Below, in pieces: positions 36,351-45,116 of a stretch of DNA of 64,000 nt. Under the pieces are notes generated by a model, which saw only the letters and a list, made by a program, of their open reading frames with translations, was not told the DNA's origin and ran no database searches. The DNA lies in NCBI GenBank assembly GCA_947259575.1, contig CAMYMU010000051.1, positions 62,001 through 126,000 of the forward strand, read 5' to 3'. The stretch's first letter is position 1, and each line of letters opens with the position of its first letter. This DNA is from an uncultured Ectothiorhodospiraceae bacterium (GTDB taxonomy: Bacteria > Pseudomonadota > Gammaproteobacteria > UBA6429 > Thiohalophilaceae). The position numbers and the translations under genes were made by a program.

Positions 36351-37471
36351 TGTATGAAGAAAAAATAAATCCTCTCATTGATATTATCGCAGGAGCACGT
36401 CCAAATTTCGTAAAAATAGCAGCTATTTTTAAAGTATTAACTGATAAAAAATCCAAATATCCAGCGTTGCGTTATCGTCTCATACATACTGGTCAACATT
36501 ATGATGCAGATATGTCCGATATTTTTTTTCAACAATTAGGAATTCCAGAGCCAGATGCAAACCTTAATGTAGGCTCAGGCACTCAAGCATCACAAACCGC
36601 AGCAATAATGCTCGGATATGAACAGTTGTTAATAGAAGAGCAAAGTACACTTTGTCTTGTTGTGGGAGATGTTACATCGACGATGGCATGTGCGATTACG
36701 GCTCAAAAACTTGGGATTCCTGTTGCGCACGTTGAAGCAGGAATTCGTTCAGAAGATTGGAGCATGCCTGAAGAAATTAACCGGATAGTTACTGACGCAG
36801 TAACTAATATCTTTTTTACTACTAGCGAATACGCTAATAAAAATTTGCGCTTATCAGGTGTACCAGAGGATCGAATTATCTTTGTGGGGAATACGATGAT
36901 TAATACACTGTATGATAATTTGGATCGTTTGAAACCCCCCATATTTTGGGATGATGCAAAGTTACAGTCAGGTGAATATTTTGTTATTACTCTGCACAGG
37001 CCATCTAATGTTGATGATTTTGAAAAAACAATAGAAATTTTGAAAGAAATAGAAAAGCACGCAAGAGGGAACCAAATACTATTTCCTGTTCATCCAAGAA
37101 CAGCAAAAAATATTCGACAATTTGATAGTCTTAATTCAGGGATTATCATGGTTGATCCACTACCTTACCTAGAATTTAATTATCTTATAAAACACGCAAA
37201 AGCTGTGATAACAGATTCAGGTGGGGTGTCTGAAGAGACCACTGTGTTTGGGGTGCCGTGCTTGACCTTACGTAATACAACTGAGCGACCGGAGACAATT
37301 ATCGAAGGTACTAATGAACTTATTGGTACTGATCCAAAAAATATAAAGCAAGCTTTTGAACGTGTATTCACCGGTATGTGGAAAAAAGGCTCTATACCAG
37401 AGAAATGGGATGATCAGGTTGGTCAAAGAATTGTTAGAGCGCTTGAGCAGATGCTTTATTCGTCAAAGTGA
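36350..37471 (+). CDS. wecB: Non-hydrolysing UDP-N-acetylglucosamine 2-epimerase
   Basis: The 373-residue GT-B-fold enzyme interconverts UDP-GlcNAc and UDP-ManNAc (or related 2-acetamido sugars). Family landmarks are GARPNFVKIAAI, TGQHYDADMSD, VVGDVTSTMACA, HVEAGIRS, TLHRPSNVDD, VHPRTAKNI and TDSGGVSEETTVFGVPCLTLR. It overlaps the preceding stop by one base and the next start by four, in one operon. Confidence 0.93.
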   Translation: MYEEKINPLIDIIAGARPNFVKIAAIFKVLTDKKSKYPALRYRLIHTGQHYDADMSDIFFQQLGIPEPDANLNVGSGTQASQTAAIMLGYEQLLIEEQSTLCLVVGDVTSTMACAITAQKLGIPVAHVEAGIRSEDWSMPEEINRIVTDAVTNIFFTTSEYANKNLRLSGVPEDRIIFVGNTMINTLYDNLDRLKPPIFWDDAKLQSGEYFVITLHRPSNVDDFEKTIEILKEIEKHARGNQILFPVHPRTAKNIRQFDSLNSGIIMVDPLPYLEFNYLIKHAKAVITDSGGVSEETTVFGVPCLTLRNTTERPETIIEGTNELIGTDPKNIKQAFERVFTGMWKKGSIPEKWDDQVGQRIVRALEQMLYSSK

Positions 37472-39123
37472 AAACGCCTGGGAACGTGACTTTAAGTTTA
37501 ATTTCTTTGTATTGGTACACGATTCGCCACCTGCGGTATATACAAATATTTAATATATTAGTTTTTAAGCTTTACAAACCAACTCCTTCCTTAAAAAAGG
37601 CGCCTGATCTTAAGAAACTTAATTCGCTTATGACGCCTGTTATACCAAAAAAGCAATCACTGATCGCGCCAAAGACTTTATGTTTTTTTAATAAAACCAG
37701 AGTTATTAGAAAGCGAAATGACTGGCAGGGAAATAAGTTAGGGAAATTATGGCTCTATAATTTACATTATTTTGATGATTTAAATGCGGCTGATTCACCG
37801 GCCAGGCGTCAGTGGCAACTTGATCTGATTCGGCAATGGATAACAGAGAACCCCCCCGCTCATGGAATCGGCTGGGATCCCTATCCTACATCATTGCGGA
37901 TTGTAAATTGGATAAAATGGGCGTTACGTGAAAATGAATCTTCTGATATTTTTAATAACTCATTAGCAACTCAAGTTCGTTGGCTAAGTAAAAGGCTTGA
38001 GTACAATTTATTAGGAAATCATATCTTAGCAAATGCGAAGGCTTTAGTTGTTGCAGGATTATATTTTGACGGAAATGAAGCTGACTCATGGCTCAAGAAA
38101 GGGTTTACTGTTTTGCAGAGACAGCTTACTGAACAAATTTTAGATGATGGGGGGCATTTTGAACGCAGCCCAATGTATCAAGCCATTATATTAGAGGACC
38201 TTTTAGATTTAATTAACTTTCTGAAAATTTATAGTCGATCTATCCCTGGAGACTGGGAAGGATTAGTGCAAAAGATGTTGAATTGGTTGCGTACTTTAAG
38301 TCACCCTGACGGCGACATTGCCTTTTTTAATGACGCTGCTTTGAATATTGCAGCAACCTGGAAAGAACTTGAGAGGTATTCTACAAATTTAGGTTTAACA
38401 GACCTAGAGAAAGAGTTAGAACAAGTAACATTATATGATAGTGGTTATTTTCGGTTGGAAAAGGCAAATGCTGTAATAATTGCAGACTGCGCGCCAATTG
38501 GCCCAGATTATCAACCTGCACATGCACATGCAGACACCTTAAGTTTCGAATTAAGTTTGTATGGGAAGCGGGTGTTCGTTAATTCAGGTACATCCACATA
38601 TGAAGAAAATGAACTTAGAAATCAGCAGAGGGGAACAGCCGCACATAATACCGTGGTTATCAACAACGAAAACTCGAGTGAGGTATGGGCGAGTTTTCGT
38701 GTAGCCCGTCGGGCTTATCCAGGTAAACTTGAGGTATCACAATCTAAAAACGCTAGTTCTGTTTTGTGTAGTCATAATGGTTATATTAGGTTAAATAATA
38801 GTAATATTCACAAGAGAAGCTGGACATTAAACAATACATCTTTACAAATCGTAGATGAAATCACTGGTGGCTACGATGATGCAGTGGCATATTTTTACTT
38901 GCACCCAACAGTTTCACGAATCGGAGATGTTGCCAGTGACAGCTGCAAGTTGGTCTTGGATACTGGAAAGGAAATTATTTTTACCGTTGATGGAGCGTGC
39001 GATCTAAAGATGAATAAATCAACCTGGTACCCTGGGTTTGGTTTATCAATGCCAAGCAATTGTTTGGTTTGTAACTTCAAAGGGGAAAAGTTGTCAACAT
39101 TTATCAGCTGGTGCTCTGATTGA
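37468..39123 (+). CDS. Heparinase II/III-like protein
   Basis: The 551-residue protein starts with GTG overlapping the previous stop by 4 bases. The N-terminal half has LWLYNLHYFDDLN and GIGWDPYPTSLRIVNWIKW, an alpha-toroid as in alginate/heparin lyases. The C-terminal half has HAHADTLSFELSLYGKRVFV, the heparinase II/III beta-sandwich signature. No cleavable signal peptide is visible; the N-terminus has basic and aromatic hydrophobic stretches. A lyase-type protein without a secretion signal inside an assembly locus may act as a transferase or trimming factor at the cytoplasmic face. Function unproven. Confidence 0.85.
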   Translation: MKTPGNVTLSLISLYWYTIRHLRYIQIFNILVFKLYKPTPSLKKAPDLKKLNSLMTPVIPKKQSLIAPKTLCFFNKTRVIRKRNDWQGNKLGKLWLYNLHYFDDLNAADSPARRQWQLDLIRQWITENPPAHGIGWDPYPTSLRIVNWIKWALRENESSDIFNNSLATQVRWLSKRLEYNLLGNHILANAKALVVAGLYFDGNEADSWLKKGFTVLQRQLTEQILDDGGHFERSPMYQAIILEDLLDLINFLKIYSRSIPGDWEGLVQKMLNWLRTLSHPDGDIAFFNDAALNIAATWKELERYSTNLGLTDLEKELEQVTLYDSGYFRLEKANAVIIADCAPIGPDYQPAHAHADTLSFELSLYGKRVFVNSGTSTYEENELRNQQRGTAAHNTVVINNENSSEVWASFRVARRAYPGKLEVSQSKNASSVLCSHNGYIRLNNSNIHKRSWTLNNTSLQIVDEITGGYDDAVAYFYLHPTVSRIGDVASDSCKLVLDTGKEIIFTVDGACDLKMNKSTWYPGFGLSMPSNCLVCNFKGEKLSTFISWCSD

Positions 39124-40304
39124 AAATACTTGTTTTGAGTTTTTATTACTATCCGGATTTGTCCGCGGGTTCCTTCCGTACAACTGCTTTAGTCAAAGCA
39201 TTAGTGAATAAACTAACAAAAGACGACGTTATTGATGTCGTTTCAACATTACCAAACCGTTATCAAGGATATGCTCCTAACTCACTAGAGTCCGAGAAAA
39301 ATAACGGCTTGGAGATTCACAGAATAAAGTTACCGTCTCATAGAGGCGGCATGCTAGATCAGTCAAGAGCTTTTTATTGCTTTGCAAAACAAGTGCTAAC
39401 TCTAATTCGCGATAGAGAATATGACCTGGTTTATGCTACTTCGTCAAGGCTTATGACTGCCGCCTTAGGGGCATATGTGGCACGTAGGAAAAAAACCAAA
39501 TTATATCTCGATTTAAGAGATATTTTTACAGATACCATTAAAGATGTTTTGTCAGTTAGGTTGTCTTGGTTGTTGTTGCCTATGTTAACAGTTGTGGAGA
39601 GATGGACTGTCACGAGAGCGGATAAGGTGAACCTTGTTTCTAAGGGGTTTGGATCGTATTTCATGAGACGCTACCCTAATGTCAAGTATAGTTTCTTTTC
39701 CAATGGGGTTGACGAAGATTTCATAAACGTAAGTACATTTAATAAGAGAGTTGCGGCAACAGAAAACCATCTTGTGGTCTTGTATGCTGGAAACATAGGA
39801 GCGGGACAGGGTTTGCATAAAATTCTTCCTGTGTTAGCTAAAAAGATGCAGGACGTTGCTGTTTTTAAAGTAATAGGTGAGGGTGGTAAAAAAGACGATT
39901 TGATTGCGGAAATAGAGAATGCTGGGGTAAAAAATATCGAGTTATTACCGCCTATGAGCAGGCATGATTTGATTAAGTTATATATGAATGCAGATATTTT
40001 ATTTTTGCACTTAAATAATTATGAAGCTTTTGAAAAGGTTCTTCCCTCAAAATTATTTGAGTATGCAGCAACGGGGAAACCAATCTGGGCGGGAGTTGCT
40101 GGTTACCCTGCAGAGTTTGTGAACAATGAGATTAGTAATTCAGTAACATTCAAGCCCTGCGATATTGATGATGCACAACTAAAATTTAAGCAGCTTTCTG
40201 TGGTTAATGATTCTAGAGATGAGTTTACCAATAAGTACAATAGAACAAAGATAATGAGCCAATTTTCAGAGGATATACTGTCACTTTTACGTAAGGACGC
40301 TTAA
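39120..40304 (+). CDS. Family 4 glycosyltransferase
   Basis: This GT-B retaining glycosyltransferase of 394 residues starts at TTG overlapping the previous stop. Features are LSFYYYPDLSAGSFR in the N-domain, LYLDLRDIF, FFSNGVDEDF, VLYAGNIGAGQGLH (start of the nucleotide-sugar domain), and LPSKLFEYAATGKPIWAG, which holds the EX7E-like site. It resembles WbuB-type transferases that add an N-acetylated aminosugar. It probably adds the second sugar to the WbpL-primed lipid. Confidence 0.88.
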   Translation: MKILVLSFYYYPDLSAGSFRTTALVKALVNKLTKDDVIDVVSTLPNRYQGYAPNSLESEKNNGLEIHRIKLPSHRGGMLDQSRAFYCFAKQVLTLIRDREYDLVYATSSRLMTAALGAYVARRKKTKLYLDLRDIFTDTIKDVLSVRLSWLLLPMLTVVERWTVTRADKVNLVSKGFGSYFMRRYPNVKYSFFSNGVDEDFINVSTFNKRVAATENHLVVLYAGNIGAGQGLHKILPVLAKKMQDVAVFKVIGEGGKKDDLIAEIENAGVKNIELLPPMSRHDLIKLYMNADILFLHLNNYEAFEKVLPSKLFEYAATGKPIWAGVAGYPAEFVNNEISNSVTFKPCDIDDAQLKFKQLSVVNDSRDEFTNKYNRTKIMSQFSEDILSLLRKDA

Positions 40305-40305
40305 T

Positions 40306-41265
40306 GTGAAAATTTTGGTGACTGGTGCAAATGGTTTTATTGGTAGTGCTGTAGTACAAGCGCTAGTAGGAATGAATCAATATACCATTTCTGCAGCTTG
40401 TCGGGGAGGGTCTGTAGCTTTCAATGATAAGATAAGAACGTTTGAAGTCGGTGATATTAGTTTGTCTACGAAATGGCAAGAAGCATTAGCCGGCGTAGAT
40501 GCAGTTATACATACAGCTGCACGTGTGCACATAAAGCAAGAGACAAGCGCAGATCCCTTGTCTGAATTCCGTAAAGTCAACGCTGACGGCACTCTTAATC
40601 TTGCATTGCAGGCGGCGGCTTTAGATGTAAAACGTTTTATATATATAAGTTCTATTAAAGTAAATGGTGAGAAGACAGAATTGAATAAACCATTTACAGA
40701 GGATGACATTCCGTCTCCTAATGGTCCCTATGCAATCTCCAAGTATGAGGCAGAGCAGTCATTGTTACGGCTATCACAAGAATCTAATATGGAAGTTGTT
40801 ATAATTCGTCCACCACTGGTATATGGTCCTGAAGTTACTGCAAACTATTTGAGTCTTATGAAATGGATTGGTCGCGGACTGCCTCTGCCATTTAAATTAG
40901 CAAATAATAAACGCAGTTTTGTTGGGAGTGGTAATCTAGTTAGTTTGCTCATTACTTGCATAGATCATCCATTAGCAGCGAATCAAGTATTTCTTGTTTC
41001 TGATGGAGAAGATTTGTCAATGGCTGAATTAGTAAATCGGATAGGACGTGCTCTTGGTGTTAAGCCAATGTTGCTACCGGTGCCAATTTGGTTTCTCCGA
41101 ACAATAGCGTTTCTATTTGGCAAGTATAGTATTACTAAACGATTGTGCGATTCATTACAAGTCGATGTAACAAAAAGCTATAATTTACTAGGCTGGAGTC
41201 CTCCTTACAGTATTGAAGAGGAGCTAGAAAAAACAGTAGTGGCCTTTTTGAGATCAGAGAAATGA
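40306..41265 (+). CDS. wbpV: NAD-dependent sugar epimerase/reductase, WbpV-like
   Basis: This is a 319-residue extended SDR: TGANGFIGSAVV cofactor motif, HTAARVH, catalytic ISSIKVNG and YAISK (YxxxK), RPPLVYGP. The order here (WbpV-like, WbpL-like, WbpM-like) matches the end of Pseudomonas O-antigen loci, where WbpV reduces the 4-keto intermediate made by WbpM to UDP-QuiNAc. A UDP-FucNAc outcome is also possible. It begins with GTG and overlaps the next gene by 4 bases. Confidence 0.8.
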   Translation: MKILVTGANGFIGSAVVQALVGMNQYTISAACRGGSVAFNDKIRTFEVGDISLSTKWQEALAGVDAVIHTAARVHIKQETSADPLSEFRKVNADGTLNLALQAAALDVKRFIYISSIKVNGEKTELNKPFTEDDIPSPNGPYAISKYEAEQSLLRLSQESNMEVVIIRPPLVYGPEVTANYLSLMKWIGRGLPLPFKLANNKRSFVGSGNLVSLLITCIDHPLAANQVFLVSDGEDLSMAELVNRIGRALGVKPMLLPVPIWFLRTIAFLFGKYSITKRLCDSLQVDVTKSYNLLGWSPPYSIEEELEKTVVAFLRSEK

Positions 41266-42278
41266 TTATTTTCTTACTCATAACTATTTTTACAATTGCT
41301 GTGTTTATGTCTGGTCTTATTAGGCATTATGCAATTGCATTTAATATTGTAGATATTCCTAACAGTCGTAGTTCTCATAAATACAAAACACCAAGAGCAG
41401 GTGGTATAGCAATCGTAATCGCATTTTATGTTGGTTTGAGCATTTCATTTTGGCTTGGAATAATAGAGCAACAATTATTTGTTGCTGCAACTGGTGCGGG
41501 TTTTCTAGTCGCTATTATAGGGTTTCTAGATGATCTTGGACATGTGCCATTTGTATGGAGATTGTTTGTGCACACATGTGCTTCATTGTGGGCTCTTTAT
41601 TGGCTTGGGATTTCTGGAACATTAATTAATGCAGGCTATAGTCATCATCTGATTTTATTAATTTCAATCGCAGCTGCAATATTTCTAGTGTGGCTATTAA
41701 ATATGTATAACTTCATGGATGGTATAGATGGACTAGCAGCAAGTGAAGCTGTATTTATTGCATTATCAGGCGCCTTTTTTTCGTGGTTGGTTGGTTCAAC
41801 TGAAGTGACATATGCATTTTTGATCCTTGCAAGTGCATCGCTCGGTTTTTTAGTATGGAATTGGCAACCAGCAAAAATATTTATGGGTGATGTTGGAAGT
41901 GGGTTTCTAGGGGTAACGTTAGGTGTAATCACATATTCAGCAATAATCCGTGACGAGATGAATCCATGGTGTTGGTTGATACTTTTTAGCGCCTTTCTAA
42001 CAGATGCCACGATTACATTGCTACGTCGCATAACCTTAGGTGAGGTTTGGTATCAGGCACATCATAACCACGCATATCAAAAATTGGCGCGTAAGTGGGG
42101 GCATAGACATGTGACAGTAGCCGTTATAATAATAAATTCGCTCTGGTTGTTTCCGCTTGCATATTTGTCGTTGGTATATCCAAATTATGGTGCACTCTTA
42201 TTTTTAGTGGCGATTGTGCCATTAGTTTATACTGCTATTATAGTAAAAGCGGGTGATACAAAAAAAAACAGGCATTGA
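41262..42278 (+). CDS. wbpL: Undecaprenyl-phosphate HexNAc-1-phosphate transferase, WbpL-like
   Basis: This is a 338-residue polytopic member of the MraY/WecA superfamily that starts O-antigen synthesis on undecaprenyl phosphate. Motifs are DIPNSRSSHKYKTPRAGG, the aspartates in GFLDDLGH, NMYNFMDGIDG, MGDVGSGFLG, and the loop histidines in AHHNHAYQKL. Neighbouring WbpV- and WbpM-like genes suggest a QuiNAc or FucNAc 1-phosphate donor. Confidence 0.9.
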   Translation: MIIFLLITIFTIAVFMSGLIRHYAIAFNIVDIPNSRSSHKYKTPRAGGIAIVIAFYVGLSISFWLGIIEQQLFVAATGAGFLVAIIGFLDDLGHVPFVWRLFVHTCASLWALYWLGISGTLINAGYSHHLILLISIAAAIFLVWLLNMYNFMDGIDGLAASEAVFIALSGAFFSWLVGSTEVTYAFLILASASLGFLVWNWQPAKIFMGDVGSGFLGVTLGVITYSAIIRDEMNPWCWLILFSAFLTDATITLLRRITLGEVWYQAHHNHAYQKLARKWGHRHVTVAVIIINSLWLFPLAYLSLVYPNYGALLFLVAIVPLVYTAIIVKAGDTKKNRH

Positions 42279-42319
42279 TAGCCCATAACATAAAAGCCAC
42301 ATATTAAATCAGGGGATGT

Positions 42320-44356
42320 ATGACGCTTAACGAATTTACAGGGATTTTCACATCACTTCCTAGGCTATATAAACGTGCACTAATTGCGATAACAGATTCA
42401 TTATTGTTGGTCTCGGCGCTTTGGTCGGCATTTTCGCTTCGTCTCGGAGAATTTTATCTTCCTTCAGAGACTCATTTATTGGCTTTATTTCTTCCTATCC
42501 CACTGATAGCCATCCCCATTTTCACCCGTTTTGGACTATATCGAGCCATTATTAGGTATATAGGATTAAGGGCTTTGTGGGCTGTCGTCCAAGCAGTCAG
42601 CTTATATTCCATACTAATGGGCCTTATGATAACCCTTGTGAGAATAGAGGGTGTTCCTCGCTCTGTAATTTTAATCAACTGGATAGTTGCCATGATGTTG
42701 ATTGGCGGTACCAGGATGATTGCGCGCTGGTGGTTTTCTGGTGCTTTGGGCAATATTCATTCAGCTAGTAAGAAAAGAAAAAAAGTAGTTATCTATGGAG
42801 CCGGCTCAGCAGGAATTCAATTAGCAACAGCTTTAACATACAGTAGTGAGTTTAAACCAGTTGCCTTTATCGACGATAAGTCAGAATTGCATAATACTCA
42901 CGCAAACTCCTTGAAAGTTTACCCATATAAAAAATTAGGTGGTTTGATCCAAAAAATGGGTGTTGATGAGGTTCTACTGGCATTACCTACGGCTTCACGT
43001 GCACGCAGAAATTATATTATTCGTTCACTCCAAAATTTTCCTGTTCATGTCAGGACATTACCTGGTATGGCTGATATCGCCGGAGGACAGGTGAAAATCG
43101 AGGATATCAAAGAAGTAGATATAGAGGACTTGTTAGGTCGAGACTCTGTGACTCCTTATACAGATTTGCTTGACTCAAATATTCGCGACAAAGTGGTCAT
43201 GGTTACGGGAGCAGGAGGTTCAATTGGTTCTGAGCTATGTAGACAAATACTTAAACTGCATCCAAAGTGTTTGATATTGTTCGAGCAAAATGAATATGCA
43301 CTATATAATATTGAAGCGGAACTAACTACCATTGAACATAGCCCGGAGGCTAACTCACTTGTTGATTCATCAAGTGATGTGGTCCCAGTATTAGGATCGG
43401 TTCTAGACGAATTACGTTTTGAACAAGTATGTAAAACATTTGCAGTTAATACCATCTATCATGCAGCAGCATACAAACATGTCCCTTTAGTCGAAAAAAA
43501 CCCACTAGAAGCAATACGTAACAATATTATGGGGACATTGACTGCAGCTCAGACTGCCGTGGAAACAGGTGTTGAAAGATTTGTCCTAGTTTCTACAGAT
43601 AAGGCAGTCCGCCCCACTAATGTGATGGGCGCAAGTAAACGTTTCGCTGAAATGATTCTACAGGGGCTCGCAACACAAGTTACGAACACTCGATTTTGTA
43701 TGGTCCGTTTCGGTAATGTGCTAGGTTCGTCTGGTTCAGTTGTTCCTGTGTTCAGAAAACAAATCCAAGATGGTGGCCCAATTACAGTAACCCACCCAGA
43801 TATTATTCGATATTTTATGACCATCCCGGAAGCTGCTCAGTTAGTTATTCAAGCTGGCGCTATGGGTACAGGCGGTGATGTATTCTTATTAGATATGGGC
43901 GAGCCGGTTAAGATTGACGAGCTTGCACGCAAGATGATTCGGTTATCTGGATTAGAGGTAAAGGATGAAGAGAATCCTGGTGGAGATATTGCTATAAAGT
44001 ACACGGGACTTCGTCCTGGAGAGAAACTGTATGAAGAGCTATTGATTGGTAATAATCCAATAGGCACCAAACACCCACGAGTTTATCGCGCAATTGAGGA
44101 TTCTGTTGCTTGGGATGAATTGCAAACATATATCAGATTATTGAAGAAAGGATTGGATACCTCCGATTGTGAGAGTGCGCTAACCCTCTTGCTCAACGTT
44201 GTTTCTGAATATAATCCACAAGGATCTATCGAAGACTTAACCTGGAAAGAGAAACGCCGTCGTAAGGATATGGATCACGTGGTCCAGTTGAAAGATTTTC
44301 GTAACAAGCTTGTGAAGGAGGATGACGAGTCAGCGAATATCAAAAAGCCATCTTAA
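42320..44356 (+). CDS. wbpM: UDP-GlcNAc C4,6-dehydratase, WbpM-like
   Basis: The 678-residue protein has four N-terminal membrane helices, a first nucleotide-binding region (VVIYGAGSAGIQLA) and a catalytic SDR domain (MVTGAGGSIGSELCRQI). The catalytic segment reads VSTDKAVRPTNVMGASKR, so the usual YxxxK tyrosine is Met, the SMK triad described for P. aeruginosa WbpM. It converts UDP-GlcNAc to the 4-keto-6-deoxy intermediate used by the WbpV-like enzyme. It is the last gene of the AT-rich island; tRNA-Val lies 77 bp downstream. Confidence 0.93.
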   Translation: MTLNEFTGIFTSLPRLYKRALIAITDSLLLVSALWSAFSLRLGEFYLPSETHLLALFLPIPLIAIPIFTRFGLYRAIIRYIGLRALWAVVQAVSLYSILMGLMITLVRIEGVPRSVILINWIVAMMLIGGTRMIARWWFSGALGNIHSASKKRKKVVIYGAGSAGIQLATALTYSSEFKPVAFIDDKSELHNTHANSLKVYPYKKLGGLIQKMGVDEVLLALPTASRARRNYIIRSLQNFPVHVRTLPGMADIAGGQVKIEDIKEVDIEDLLGRDSVTPYTDLLDSNIRDKVVMVTGAGGSIGSELCRQILKLHPKCLILFEQNEYALYNIEAELTTIEHSPEANSLVDSSSDVVPVLGSVLDELRFEQVCKTFAVNTIYHAAAYKHVPLVEKNPLEAIRNNIMGTLTAAQTAVETGVERFVLVSTDKAVRPTNVMGASKRFAEMILQGLATQVTNTRFCMVRFGNVLGSSGSVVPVFRKQIQDGGPITVTHPDIIRYFMTIPEAAQLVIQAGAMGTGGDVFLLDMGEPVKIDELARKMIRLSGLEVKDEENPGGDIAIKYTGLRPGEKLYEELLIGNNPIGTKHPRVYRAIEDSVAWDELQTYIRLLKKGLDTSDCESALTLLLNVVSEYNPQGSIEDLTWKEKRRRKDMDHVVQLKDFRNKLVKEDDESANIKKPS

Positions 44357-44433
44357 AGTATGCTTACCCTAAAATAGGGCCACTAAAAACTTGCATTTTG
44401 TTGTCCATTTCTAGTATCTTGCGCCCGCATAAC

Positions 44434-44510
44434 AGTCGCGTAGCTCAGTTGGTTAGAGCATCACCTTGACATGGTGGGGGTCGGTGGTTCGAATCCACTC
44501 GCGACTACCA
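44434..44510 (+). tRNA. tRNA-Val (anticodon GAC)
   Basis: This is a 77-nt cloverleaf. The acceptor AGTCGCG pairs with CGCGACT, the D-arm reads GCTCAGTTGGTTAGAGC, the anticodon stem is CACC/GGTG with loop TTGACAT carrying GAC, the T-arm is GGTTCGAATCC, and CCA is encoded. It marks the right border of the polysaccharide island and is convergent with the DUF5989/SxtJ/carbamoyltransferase operon. Confidence 0.96.
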
Positions 44511-44550
44511 CTTATTCTGTTAAATAGCCTATTCGTTCAAATTTGTTCAA

Positions 44551-44703
44551 TTAAAACAAGGTATAAATAAACGGCGCTACAGCCGAACCTTGAGTCAGCA
44601 CGATAAGCGATCCCAACAACAGCATTATTAGAATGATAGGGAATAGCCAGTATTTCTTACGGATTCTCATAAATGTCCACAGGTCTTTAATTAGTTCCAA
44701 CAC
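44551..44703 (-). CDS. DUF5989-like 50-residue membrane protein
   Basis: This is a short minus-strand gene: GTG at 44703 overlaps the SxtJ stop by one base (TAGTG), and TAA ends at 44551. The sequence starts VLELIKDLWTFMRIRKKYWL and continues into a hydrophobic helix (FPIILIMLLLGSLIVL) and a QGSAVAPFIYTLF end. This is the typical DUF5989 pattern: a basic RKKYWL then one transmembrane helix. Such proteins usually sit beside SxtJ and a NodU-type carbamoyltransferase, as here. Function unknown; a membrane partner for the carbamoyltransferase is likely. Confidence 0.8.
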   Translation of the reverse strand: MLELIKDLWTFMRIRKKYWLFPIILIMLLLGSLIVLTQGSAVAPFIYTLF

Positions 44704-45116
44704 TAGAATGGGTTCTCCATTGAGTTATTCTCATTTGAGTCAGGTTTGATACGGTAAGATTTTAGTTGAGGTTGAAATTTACGGGCCATCGGGTCCTTTC
44801 CAAGTAACTTTAAGATCAGGCCGACTGGTGTAAAAACAGCATAGAGCATAATCCCTAAAATGACACGCGTATTAATCCATCCTAAAAAATCACCTAATTT
44901 TATCCAAATTTTGTAAATGGGTTTTAAAGCCTGCGGTAGAAAAATGGCATTAATACTAAAAAAACCGGAGAGAATCCAAGGCCACAACGGCCAAGCATAT
45001 TCAAATTTCCAAGGAATGATTATTCCAAATATTAATGGGAATAAGGCTCCCATTATTAATCCAAAGCTACGAAGCTCTTTCATCGTAAGATGGTTTTTTT
45101 CTTTTTGCAAATTCAT
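44703..45116 (-). CDS. SxtJ-family membrane protein
   Basis: This 137-residue protein has several hydrophobic segments (IMGALFPLIFGIIIPW, WILSGFFSINAIFLP, VILGIMLYAVFTPVGLILKLLG) followed by a polar tail (DPMARKF). The pattern matches SxtJ, named from cyanobacterial saxitoxin clusters. It is coupled by one-base overlaps to both the carbamoyltransferase upstream and DUF5989 downstream. The three form one minus-strand operon. Confidence 0.85.
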   Translation of the reverse strand: MNLQKEKNHLTMKELRSFGLIMGALFPLIFGIIIPWKFEYAWPLWPWILSGFFSINAIFLPQALKPIYKIWIKLGDFLGWINTRVILGIMLYAVFTPVGLILKLLGKDPMARKFQPQLKSYRIKPDSNENNSMENPF

